NCBI GenBank assembly: GCA_000729835.1
Contig: JFHB01000005.1
Coordinates: 372,001-436,000 of the forward strand
Length of the DNA: 64,000 nucleotides
Reading direction: 5' to 3'
Source: Atkinsonella hypoxylon
Lineage: Eukaryota; Ascomycota; Sordariomycetes; Hypocreales; Clavicipitaceae
Part shown: positions 1 through 11,000 of the stretch, one piece after another
Position numbering within the stretch: position 1 is the stretch's first letter
How the letters are laid out: each line of letters begins with the position of its first letter
Program-made: the position numbers and the translations under genes
The notes under the pieces: model-generated
The model's input: the letters and a program-made list of their open reading frames with translations, nothing else
Database searches by the model: none
Told to the model about the DNA's origin: nothing

Positions 1-2435
1 ATGAGGAAGTCTGGTGGGAAGGTGCGGAGAATCAAGATGTGGATGGGTTGGATTCCATTTTGGATTCCTGTCTAGTGGTTGGATCCTGAAGTATTCCACA
101 GACGCATCTCAAACCGGGCATATTTTGAGAAAGCCACCAGCGTCTTGAGCTGGTGACTGAGTATGGGTTAGTATACGAAGGCGAGGGTTGGGGTACTGAT
201 CCTTCCAGCGGGCGCTTTTATAATTGCGTCACGGCAGAGAAAAAACACACTCATTTGCGGAGGGGGACTTGGTATAGTTGTCATTGGCATCAGCATTGTC
301 GACATTGGCGTATATGGCGCGGGTGCAGTCGAGCCGCAGCTTCGTTGCCTAGTCGTTTTGGTTTCAGTGGTCGGATTTTTCACGTTTTGGCTAGGGTCGG
401 CCTTGTACTCCGTTTTTTTTTTTGTTTCTCTGTACTGGTCATGGGCGTGCAAAGGCACTTACATCTGGCGTCGCTGGAGTATTATCATATGGTGGGATTC
501 AGGAGTTGGGATTGACGCAAATAAGAGGGCCAAAGACGGTATATGAGGATATGATACGTTTGCGGGTCGATTTTGTTTTTAGGAATCCTCTGTACTTGTA
601 AGGAACGATACCCCGGAAGGTGTCTAGCACAGTTTCGTGCTGGGCCAGGTAGGTGCGATTGACATAGAGGGTAATTGACAGATTTTTCCAAGCCTGGAGT
701 GAAAAGTATCTTGATGGACGGCGCATGTGCGCAGCTGAACTGTTTCATCAATAACGATAAGTCGCTGGGTAAGGAGAGCCTTTCCGCTGGGAAAATGGAA
801 GGAGACAGCGCTGATGAGGAGGCAGCTGCCACAGAGCCCTTACCAGGTACCTAAGGTAGACAGGCACCTAAGGTAGCTAGAATCGGGATGGCGGGAAAAG
901 ATCAACTGGTAGAGACCGACTTACGGAATAGGTAGATGCCTAAAGTAGACTTGGGGTGTTCATTGCGGAGGAGCTCCTGCTCCTGCTGACTGCCGTGCTG
1001 GCGCTCCCATGTCCATGCAGTGGAGACGCGGGACAAATGCAGACGCCTGGTCTGTGCGCTCTTCTAGAAAGCTTCTGGTCCGCCTTTTGATGAAGTCTTT
1101 CTTGAGAGCTTGCGCACCGTGCACTGGCTCGCTGCTCCGAAGGCTCCACTCCTCTTGGCCTGGTTGCTCATCTCCGTAACTACTCCGTACTCGACGGCAT
1201 TGACCTGCCTGCCCTTGCCTTGCTGCTTCTTAATTTGTTGTCGGCGTGTCGTCCTCACGCTTCGTTCGCCCTTTGGCCCCTTTGGCTTCGTTTTCGGCAC
1301 TGTCTCTTTCTTGGAATCTCAAACTGCTGCCATCCCCCGCTCCCCTTTGCGCAGCAATTTCAAAAATATCTACCTAGGTAGGTACCTGCCTCCTACCTAC
1401 CAGGTACCAGAACACTTTGCCGCTTCTCTACCTTCCTCACCTACCTACCTACCTCCTGCCTACCTTAGGTACCTCCTACCTGCCTACCTACCTGCCTACC
1501 CACCTACCTACCTACCTACCTACCTACCTACCTACCTACCTACCTACCTACCTACCTACCTACCTACCTACCTACCTACCTACCTACCTAGGTACCTAGG
1601 TAGGTAGCTGGAGAGCTTTGGGTCTCGAAAAGCTCGGGCCACTTTCTCTCTTCTCCGCGAGCGTTGCTTCGTCCAGTGCAGCAACCCGCTTTGGAGCTGT
1701 CCTCCACACGGCCTTGATGGCACGACCCCTCCTCTTCGATCTTCTCTTCCTTCATTTCACTCCAGCTCGTACCCACGCTTGCCCACTGCTTGTCCCGGTT
1801 TTCTCTCTCGAAACAAGCGTCACTAAACCGAACCGGCGTTCCTCTTGGCCTGTCGATCTAGGTGCGTCGTTTGTCTCCCTGAGTTGTTGCCCTATTTTCA
1901 TTACAGTCGAGGGTCTATGGAGGCTAGGACAACTAGCTATTCAATGCCTCCTGTGCCTCTGCCACTCGGCTTGGCAGCTGGGCCATCATTCGCTTTCGAG
2001 ATCATGTCTGTTCGCAGAGGGAACAAGTGTTCTACAACGAGTCGAAACGCTTTCATGTGCCGTGGGCAGTCTCTAAAAACAGGCAGTAGCTCTGATGGTC
2101 GGTTGTCGTACTGTTGTTTATTGTGCTTCTACTGTTTCGGTAACTTGATTGTTCTCTGCTAATACATGTCAAAGAGACATCTCAAGATCAACTAGACTTC
2201 TGAACTCGCGACGTAGTGACCAGTCAAGCCGCAACAGTAAGTGGTCTATCTGAAGCAACTCTAGGCAGCGCGTTGTGCAGCAGGCAGTTCTGCGTTCCAC
2301 AATGACGTTATGTGGCCTGATGAGCAACATATTATTGATTGGTCGCTGACTCCGATCACACACATAGCTGTCCAAATTCTTCGAACGATCAAGTAGCCAT
2401 CGTTAGAACCCCAAGTCCGAACAGCCCACTGCTAG
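1..2435. other. Gene-free region upstream of PKA-R
   Basis: No open frame here shows a recognisable domain or a credible exon structure. Its contents are a long (ACCT)n tract (listed separately), several TACCTA/TAGGTA words (around 845-885 and 1375-1400) and one copy of the word TACTCCGTAC at 1181-1190. The right part should hold the promoter, the 5' UTR and possibly an undetected first exon of the PKA regulatory subunit gene. A short frame of about 24 codons at the left edge is too small to call. Confidence 0.6.
1502..1590. repeat. (ACCT)n microsatellite
   Basis: About 22 uninterrupted units of ACCT, preceded by an imperfect stretch from about 1440 (units broken by CTCCTGCC-type steps) and followed at 1588-1606 by the reverse-oriented words CCTAGGTACCTAGGTAGG. 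The right end is therefore self-complementary and could fold back onto the tract. The stretch is open in a forward frame giving a YLPT repeat, but nothing supports translation. Confidence 0.95.
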
Positions 2436-2465
2436 GACTTCTTCAATAGGAGCGACCAGGCAGTT

Positions 2466-3700
2466 ATGTCGGTACCTTTTTCCAGTCCGTTTGGGGCCAA
2501 CGCCAACCCATTCGGCGATCGACCTCAAAATGCTATGCACAGTCTGGCCGAAGAGGATGAGCATGATAGTGCTAGAGCTCCGGATGCTGTTGGAGTCGTC
2601 TCTGGCGCTGGCCTCAGCTTTCCAGGAACTTTTGGAGGTGATGCAAATGCCGATGCGTCGCCCACCCATTCTGGACCGCCGAACCCGGAAAGCTATCCAG
2701 CTCAGTATAATTTCGCCCGCCGCACATCTGTATCTGCCGAATCATTGAAACCTAGCGCAGATAGCTATGACAACTGGTCGCCGCCGCTCCATGAAAAGTC
2801 CACTGACCAACTGGAGCGACTCAAAAAGGCCATTGAAGGCAACTTTCTCTTCAGCCATCTAGACGAGGACCAGACCGCACAGATCTTGGGCGCTTTGGTC
2901 GAAAAACCAATTCCTGCCAAGGGTATCAAGGTACATGGCCAGTTATTTCCGACAGTCAAGATCGATACTGCAGCGCATCATGCTAACACTCAGGTCAGGT
3001 AATCAGCCAAGGTGACGCTGGCGATTTCTTTTATGTTGTAGAAAAGGGCTCATTTGACGTCCATGTCAACTCCAGCGGAACCATTCAGCCTGGTCCAGAT
3101 GGCTTGGGAGAAAAGGTTGGAAACATTCAGGCGGGCGGTTCCTTTGGAGAACTAGCTCTTATGTATAACGCACCACGTGCCGCAACAGTCGCATCCGCCG
3201 AGGGAGGCTGCACCTTGTGGGCCTTGGACCGTATCACGTTCCGCCGCATTCTAATGGAGAGCACCTTTGCTAGAAGGCGCATGTACGAGACCTTTTTGGA
3301 AGAAGTTCCACTGCTCGCGTCGTTAACGCCGTACGAGCGGTCCAAGATTGCTGACGCACTCGAAACTCAAAAGTTTGCCCAAGGGGAGATCATCATTAAG
3401 GAGGGTGACCCAGGACATTCCTTCTTCCTACTGGAAAGTGGGGAGGCGGTTGCTTACAAAGGCGACCCGAGTAACAGACTTCTGCACTACAAGAAGGGGG
3501 ACTACTTTGGCGAGCTGGCATTGCTCAATGACCAACCTCGAGCCGCTAGCATCATGGCTTCGTCTGACGTCAAGGTAGCCACGCTCGGAAAGAGCGCTTT
3601 CCAGCGCCTCCTTGGACCTGTCGAGGGAATCCTGCGCCGCACCAGATATGAAGGCGTTGCTACGGGTGTGGAAGAGATGGATCCCTTGCATCGCGAGTAG
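2466..3700 (+). CDS. pkaR: cAMP-dependent protein kinase regulatory subunit
   Basis: Inhibitory, cAMP-binding subunit of PKA; it releases the catalytic subunit when cAMP binds. Two exons, 2466-2930 and 2999-3700, with a 68-nt GT-AG intron (branch GCTAAC); 388 aa from this ATG. An inhibitor/autophosphorylation site RRTSV lies at residues 85-89. Two tandem cyclic-nucleotide-binding domains follow, each with a phosphate-binding cassette (FGELALMYNAPRAA and FGELALLNDQPRAA). The N-terminal dimerisation/docking domain expected in fungal R subunits is not visible. The reading frame continues upstream to an acceptor-like TAG at 2433-2435, giving DFFNRSDQAV just before this Met, which suggests a missing upstream exon. 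The ATG at 2466 is therefore provisional. The product call is firm; the N-terminus is not. Confidence 0.93.
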
Positions 3701-4422
3701 TTGTATAAGCTTTTCTGACTTGAAATGGATCATGTGGTTGACGTACGGTTTCCTACGATGGGATCATGGTCGATGACCATGGACTGTCAACAAGATACGC
3801 TGAAAACATGGGGCGGAGATGCCAGGGGTTGCCTCGTTGAAGACACGGTACGCTACTGCTGCCAAAAGCTTTTGAAATCATGCAGATAGATGTGTTGCGG
3901 CTTGCTGTTTGGACTGGCGTTTTTGCGCTGATTATTTTTGTGCTTCTCTTTGGAGAGGAAATGACGCCCCTATTACCCTCGCTCCTCTGAAAAGGACAAG
4001 GGCACAGACATGAACATATACCTTGGTCGATAAAGTACGCTTATTCTTTATTTTAAGTCGTTTCCCGACGAGGGACGAAGCTACTCGAGTGATTGATTAT
4101 ATGTACAACCATCCATGTCTCATGCGGACCAAGGACTATCATGAATGAGCCCGACCTCGATCGACATTAAACTGACATTCGTGTTTCTGTTTACGCTTGT
4201 ATGCCTTCATGACCTTCCGAATCCCGTCATCGGGCCTTTGCACGATTGACCTTGTCGATGGGTCAGTGACTTGATACAATTCGAAAAGAAGGGACTTATT
4301 GGGGGCGCCAGTATCTTGTCAGATGCTCACTTGTAAGGACAAGACCTCGCTCGCACTTGATTTGATCTATAGGTCTGAAATCTTTGCCCTTTGTGCCCGC
4401 TTGGACAGAAGATTGCAACGTC
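3701..4422. other. Convergent intergenic region
   Basis: Lies between the 3' ends of PKA-R (+) and the SPF27 gene (-). It must carry both polyadenylation regions; AT-rich stretches such as the one near 4030-4060 would suit. No gene or notable repeat seen. Confidence 0.6.
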
Positions 4423-5116
4423 TCAAGTCTCAACACTCCGCTTCCTCAACTCCCCCCGCATCTGCGTCTTCAACTCCTGCACCGCAACCTCGGTCTCCAA
4501 CACTCTCCCCACGCCCTTCCTCCACGTTTCCTCCAAGCTCTGAAGCTCGCCCTGGACGTCGCCCTGCCTCCTGGCCCTCAAGTGATTCACCTCGTCAATG
4601 CGCCTCTTCGTATCCGCCAATTCCGTCTCCACGAGCCGCAGCTCGTTCTCCAGATGGTAATTGGCCAGCAGCCAGGCCTCTGCGCCATGTCTCTCGAGCA
4701 AGGCGAGGTTTTCGATCCGCGACGCGAGGTACGCGCGCGAGGTGTACGCCTTGGACAGGACGGCGCGGAGGTCCGGCGCGGACGATGTCGGGACCAGGTC
4801 CTGCGCTTCGTAGCGCTTTGTGTCGAGGGGTGCTGACGGCGCGGAGGACGCGATGCGTCGTAGCTCGGTGGCTATGGCGGGCGAGAAGGCTGGTTGGGGG
4901 GGTACCAAGGGGGCTGGTTCTGGGCTGGCGCTGAGTTCGGCTTCGATCTCGGCCTTTGCGGCTTGGAGTTGTGCTTCTGTGGGGGTTCGATGTCCTTTTT
5001 TTTTTTTTGGTACGGGTTAGCCTTTTTTTTTTTTTTTTTTTGGTTGGTTTGGGGGAAGAGGATTCGTGAGGGGCTTGCTTACAGGGGAGGGAATCGTGGT
5101 ATGCTGGGGCGCTCAT
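4423..5116 (-). CDS. SPF27: BCAS2/SPF27 family pre-mRNA splicing factor
   Basis: Component of the Prp19/NineTeen complex that activates the spliceosome (S. pombe Cwf7, human BCAS2). The main exon covers about 4423-4993. Family marks are a KRYE segment, then RIENLALLERHG, EAWLLANYHLE, and a C-terminal coiled coil with a QGELQSLEETWRK segment. Exon 1 (5083-5116) encodes an N-terminus ending in HDSLP, typical of the family, followed by a GTAAGC donor. The join to exon 2 fails: exon 1 leaves one base (T), and both acceptors considered (the AG ending the A13 run, and CAG at 4976-4978) create a stop at once. The junction holds runs A13, GG and C5, so either an indel in the sequence or a true frameshift is likely. 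Product call good, 5' model unresolved. Confidence 0.75.
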
Positions 5117-5952
5117 GGCTTTTTGGTTGGTTTTTTTTTTTTTTTTCTTGGGAAAAGTGAGTTGTGTAGGCGTTTGGTTGGGAGTTAGTTAGTTATCGCG
5201 AGGCGAAGAGGAATGGATTATTTAGTTCCTGCCGACGACCCGCGTTGTGGTGGGTCTACCTCTCGACTTGGGATGCGCGTCACGATCAATAGATGAACTT
5301 GTTAGGTTGATATTTCAAAAAAGCCACAAATTTAACACGGATTATTAGACTTATTAGACATATACATTACAGCGCATAGAATACAATACAATGCAGACCC
5401 AAGACAGAAGCATTCCTGTCCCTCACAAGGTGAAGAAATCCCGACAACACGGCCTACCGCAGCCCTAGTCCCTGATACCCTGCATCTCGGAATGAGGTTG
5501 AAGTCATCTATTGCTCAGACTTGCAAAACTCCATTCCAGCATTATCGCTTCTTCGAGACACCATTTCATACACTTTAATCTGGTAGATTCATATCTAGCT
5601 AGATGGTTGATACTGATACAATACAAGATCCTCATCCTACGAGAGGATTCTGCTTCTGAGCAGCACTTGCATGTGCTGCCGCAAGTCCTAAAATGAGCAA
5701 CTAGCAAGAAACAAGGGGGATTTCATATCAAAAACTCCGATCCTGATACATCCTTCAGCGAAAGTCCCAAGTGTCCATGTCAATTTCGAACAATAAATAT
5801 ATATATAAAAACAGCAAAGCTCGTAGATTGGTCTCATTTCGTGTCATTTCATGACCTCCGAATTGAGATCGCGGTAGACATGATGGAAACCCCCGTTTCA
5901 TGACAAGAGCGTGGGTGATTGGAACTTGTGCGATGAGATGAGAATAGTACAT
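5117..5952. other. Intergenic region with poly-T runs
   Basis: Lies upstream of the SPF27 gene and downstream of the Stf2-like gene, both on the minus strand. It contains a T-run at about 5131-5146 in the presumed SPF27 5' UTR and an AT-rich stretch near 5795-5815. No coding signal recognised. Confidence 0.55.
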
Positions 5953-6546
5953 CTAGGCGGCGGAGCGGCCGCTCTCAGACGAGTCTGTCTTGGACAGCTC
6001 ATCTTCATCGATGGGTCCGTGAATGGACTCCTCAAAAACAGGTTCAGTGTCAGTTACTTCAAATTTGGTCTTGAAGTCGGTGAGATGGTGGGAAGCAGTG
6101 CTGCTGTTGGAGCGGCGACGAGCATTGCTGAACCTAAAATCCTGATCCATCACCTCGTCTGCAATGGTACCCCTGATGGATTACGTCAATTATGGATCAT
6201 TTGAAACTAGGGGAAAGCGCATGTCACGTACCAGTTACCTCGGCCATGGCCATCCTTCTTGATCTTCTTCGGATCGGCATCGGCGAAGCCACTTTTAGCA
6301 AAGTAACGAGGCAGATGCTCGGCGGGAGCAGCGGTGCCTTCGGCAAGGCCCTTGTGGTCACGGTCGTTGGCCTTGTGAGAGCGGGTCACTGAGAATGAGA
6401 GCGGTTAGTTTCGTGCTCAGGCTGCGAGAATCTGAACTAAAGGATGGGAATGCCGGAATATGATGTGGTATTAAAGGTCCGAATTTGAACAATTACATTG
6501 GCGCGGTGATTGCTTGTACTATGTATGGCTTGGTTGGGCACTCACT
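5953..6546 (-). CDS. STF2: Stf2-like hydrophilin (ATPase-stabilising factor family)
   Basis: Small hydrophilic protein resembling yeast Stf2, which is linked to stabilising inhibited F1Fo-ATPase and to desiccation tolerance. Three exons: a 5' exon ending in A at 6546, then 6232-6388 and 5953-6172; 125 aa. The start codon is split: A from exon 1 joins TG at the head of exon 2 across a 157-nt intron with a GTGAGT donor, an ACTAAC branch and a CAG acceptor, giving MTRSHK, close to yeast Stf2. No other in-frame ATG exists in exon 2. Family marks are RYFAKSGFADADP, KKIKKDGHGRGNWG and the later ARRRSNSS. The second intron is 6173-6231. Biochemical role is inferred from the family. Confidence 0.78.
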
Positions 6547-8086
6547 CTTGGAAGGAGTGTCTCGTGGCTGAGGAGTTGTGTTAAAGAAATCGGGATCTGC
6601 TTATGACAGACAACAAGAATTAAATGAACTCGGGGAGTGAATGGCGCAGAAATCCGTTGATAATGTTCAATCAAGTTGATGATCAACAATGACGAGCTGA
6701 GACAAGCGGACAAGACAATAGTGATGTCAAGGATGCTGATATATAACAACCTCTAGAGTGATTGATATGAAGACAATCGAAAGGGTACAGCGTTTTTTAT
6801 GATGGTGAAGGCTGGAATTCGAATGACGAATGGAGATTTCGACTGAAGAAACGGGAAGCTTTCGGGGATGAAAGAAGAGAGGAGAAGCTGTACTATTATA
6901 TCACAGAGTCACGCGAGTGAAGTGGGGGCCAATCAGTAAGAAGGTGAGCTATTTGCCCAAAGAGGTGGGGATGAGCGACTTCTCAGAGGGACGGCGAGGG
7001 GGTGAATTCACGACTGCTTGCTTGCTACCTTGGGTACCTCAGGTGTCAACCACTTATTTCCATCTCCTCAAGGTCCAGAACAGTAACTACATATTCGTAC
7101 GGTCCAGAGCAACGCCGGCAGACAGGAGCAGTACTTACGCCTGGAGCAGGCTGGGGGAAGGTGGCGCGGACGCTCCTGCCACTGACACCAACCGTTGCCT
7201 GTGGGAGTGCTCCGAAAGGCTTTGCCAGGGGGTGCGGTGCGCATTTGACTCGTGCGAAGGATAGGATTCCTTTTCATTCCCTTTGCTTTGGTTGCCCAAT
7301 TGCTTCTCGAACGGGATGCGAGCTCTCTCCGGTTGGGAAGGGGCTTCAAGGTGACCAAGGTGAGTTAAACCGACTGGCCGTGCTCGGAGCAGCTCCCTGC
7401 CAGGATCCTGAGCGATCGCGTGACCACGGATGGCACCAAGATGTCAGACGGAATCCACCAGAAGTCTCCGGGCCCACAATCTCGATTGGATGGAACTCGA
7501 ACTCCATCGTCGGCGTGCCTGCTCAATCACCAACAAACACTTGTTGACTTGTGCCTTCTTCTCCACTCACTGGTCTGTCTCAATTGACCGAAATTCGTCG
7601 AGCACGTTAATTGGGGGCATCTTGGAAATTGAATTGCACCATCTCGAAGGTTCGATCGAACATGCTCGAGCGCACACTCTCAGTCAACGAGGCGCAGGCC
7701 CGATTGCGGGGTATGGGGTACGCAAGCGTCGACGCCATCCTCACGTGTCATGACCTATTCCATAGGTACCTACGTACCTACCATGTCAATGGACCCCTCC
7801 GTACCGGCATCGTCCAGCGGACCAAGTCATTGCACTTCACGTCAACCATTACCCGCAAACAAGCTACGAAAAATACTGCTCAACAGTCTGGCAATCGTGC
7901 AAAGCAGCAGAAACCCTTTTATCATGCATCGCCATCTACCATGACACCAATGTACATGTTCAAGAGGGAAAGAAAAAAAAAATTAAAAAATAAAAATCCT
8001 CCGCTGCTATCCCCAGCCCTTCTCACCAAGCAAGCAATAATTTGCCCGTACACATCCATCTTACACGACCCGTTTGGCAGAAAAAA
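6547..8086. other. Intergenic region, Stf2-like promoter side
   Basis: Between two minus-strand genes, so it holds the Stf2-like promoter and the SPT6 terminator region. Overlapping forward open frames at 7002-8120 show no domain, intron pattern or family resemblance and look fortuitous. A TAGGTACCTACGTACCTACC cluster sits near 7763-7782 and an A-rich run near 7970-7995. Confidence 0.55.
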
Positions 8087-11000
8087 TCATCTGCTTCCCA
8101 TTTTTGAAAACTCATTTTGATATCTCAACTTGAACCCATTGCACAAAGCACGCATGTCCGGGTACTGGTATCCTTTCAACTCATAACCCTGGGGAATAGC
8201 ACGGACTGGCAGGCCAATGACCCTGGCCGAGCGGCTCGCTTTGAAGCATAGCCAGAAGTAGCCAGGGTGCTTCGGATCTATGCAGAACGCATATGCGGAT
8301 CGGTTGGGGTTGGCATCGATGTATGTAGTGAGCCATTTTTCTATTTTTTTTTTATATAAAAAAAAAGGGGGGGGGATTCATCAGTTAGCGGCGGTGACAC
8401 AGATGGCCTAACAATAACAACAACAACAAGAACTTACCGGTTTCGGATCGCGACCTGCTCTGATATTTATCATGACGCATCAGTTCGTCGACTTTTCTAG
8501 CCATTGCCTTGACGTGGTCCACAATCAGTTCGTCAAGATCGCTGTACGTGTACTTGCCTCCGATGCGCAGCAGCTTGCCGACAGAAAACTCCGTGTCTTT
8601 TTGCATCTCAAGCACATCGATATGTTGATAGACATTGTCGGCAACCTTCCATGTGATTGCCAAATGGTCGTTACCCTTGGACGAAGGACGAATAATCACC
8701 TCACCAGGAGGTTGCGAGCCTAGATATTCTTCTGCCTGAATCGAGTTGAAGGGTTTGAAATTAGGGTGCTTCACTACGCGCTGAGTCCGACCCGTGCTTT
8801 GGTCCTTCTCGCGAAGCTCCTCCTTGTCAGCGGCTTCCAAATTGTAGTCCCATCCGTCGCGTCCCAGGTTGATCGGTCTCTTGTACGGTATGCGAAGCGC
8901 ATCTTCTCGCATGGATAGTTTTGCCATGAAGTCCTTGTAGTTAAGCTCCAGGATCTTGCCTTGAACGGTCTGGCCGGTGCTCAGAACTTCCTTGACAGAA
9001 GTTCGAGCGTTCACCTCGTGCGCCTCCACTCTTCCCTCGATGCCACAGTCGAGCTTGACAATGGCAAAATCGTCGCGCACCAAGCGAACATTGACAGGCA
9101 CTATCATGCCCTCGCATAGTGATGATTTCGTCTCACCCGTGAACATGGTGAAGATCTCCGACTGACTCAGAGGAGCAAAACTCCGTCGCAGTTCCTCATA
9201 TGGGGCCTGTAGTTCTGCACTGATAGCCTCGAGAGTGGCCCTCTTGCGCTGACTAAAGTTGGTCAAGAGCTGGTCAGCATATTCGTCGAGAACAAGTTCG
9301 TTGACACGTTCCTGTTCATCTTGCTTAAAGAGTTTTCGAACAATCGCGCCAGGACCATTTTCGTCGGTTTCCGCCTTGACATCTTCCTCATCCAGTTCCA
9401 AAGCATCCGCGGCCATTTTGCGGCCTAGCTCGTAATCCTCAGGATGCACACGAGTATTGTCGAGAGGGTCAGAGGAAGGATTCGTCGCATCGTAGTCGAT
9501 GTAGAGAAAACTGGCACAGTTGTTCCACACACGAGGACCGACAACAGGCAGCTTCCCGCTGTCGGGATCGCCGACCAACTCGTCTCTAGTGTTGACTGAA
9601 CCGCCGTTGGCATTGATGGCCTTGATCACGCTGGTCGCCTTTCTCGGGCCCAACCCAGCAACATACGGAAGCAAATTGGCGGTATACGGGTCGCCCATAG
9701 CATCATTTATGTTCACACCAACCATGTTCACCGTGTCAACCATGGCCGATTCCAGGTATTTCATGAGCTTGTCTTGAGGGAGAAGATGCTGGCAAGGGTG
9801 AAAAGACAGCGACGACACGTCTTTGCCCAATGCGGCATATTCCTTCATAGGATTCTGCATGTAGCGAGCCAGGCCTATGCAATACCTAGTGACCGGGTTG
9901 AGCGACGGATGCTCAGCCAGGGCGCGGGCGCTGTCCTTGTATAACCGAGCGACCTCGTCATCGACAACGACGACTTCAAGGGGTTCCGTCCTATAGTCAT
10001 TGGTTTCAGGGTCGTCGAATTCGGCTCCTCGAAGATCTTTGTCGCTAACCAGAGCTTCTAGATCACGCACCAGCTTATTCGTCTCGGCACTCCAACCACT
10101 GACGGCAATGACATCGGGCCGGCGCCTTCGGACGAGTTCTGCAAATTCTTCCCGTTGCGCCTCGTCTCGAGCCAGATTGACAAACTTGCCCTGCTCGAGA
10201 ACTCTGCCATCCTCCTCAACCCACGTCCAGCATATGGGCTCTCGCACTGGGTCGCCCATACCATTCGAAAGCGCCAGCACTCGAGGCGTCGTGCCAAGAA
10301 TCATCCCCTTTGGTTTATAGGGCGCTTGGTCCAATTTGCGGTAAAATTCTTGTCGGCACATCTTCAGCACCTCATCTTGGCAGAACGTCCGGATGACCTC
10401 CTTGACGTTCTTGACAATAACCTTTTCCAGCTTTGGGTAGGCCAAGTCAAGGACCTTTTTACGTTCCTCTCGCCACTGCTCAGCACGATCGCTGAAGTTC
10501 TCAGACTCGAATTCCTGATATAGCTGTCGGCGGAAATCATATCTCGGGGGCATGACCAGCTTAATGCCCACGAGACCCTCTTCCTCCGCGCGCATCATCT
10601 GGAGAAAAAGCTCAGGTTGGTGGACTAAATCAGCAATAGCCTGGTTCTGCAAATACTTGATGTCGTAATAAGGATGGGATTCATCAATTTTCCTCAGGCC
10701 CTTGTCTGTTCGCCGACAGCTGAGCTCAGCAGCTTGGTAGTACGAGCTTCGGAAATATTTGCGCATACGCGGACTCGCAAACAGCTCTTCCGAGTACATC
10801 TGGCGAGCTGCAGAAATAACTTGGTCTCCGGTGGAAAAGTTGTCGTCGATCAGGCTGTCTGCTAAATCCATGGGATATTGCGAGTCGTCGTCCGGTGTGA
10901 CCTTCTTCCCTTGTCGCAAGGCGTTCCTCGCCAGCTGGTCTGCAGAGATGCCGTAGGCCTTGACAAATTGATAGGCTTTTCCGTTCCGAACACGATCGAG

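Noticed and set aside
1110..1607. Forward frame ending in a YLPT repeat
   Set aside because: The repeat is just the translated (ACCT)n microsatellite; no supporting domain or splice structure.
1440..1610. CRISPR-like direct repeats
   Set aside because: The units are 4 bp without spacers in a eukaryotic genome; it is a microsatellite.
7002..8120. Overlapping forward frames of 107-181 codons
   Set aside because: No recognisable family, no consistent intron model, and low-complexity ends; treated as intergenic.
8385..8437. Leu-rich C-terminus of SPT6 as read through ([16 protein letters not shown])
   Set aside because: It follows a GTAAGT donor; splicing to 8340 restores the conserved SPT6 C-terminus.
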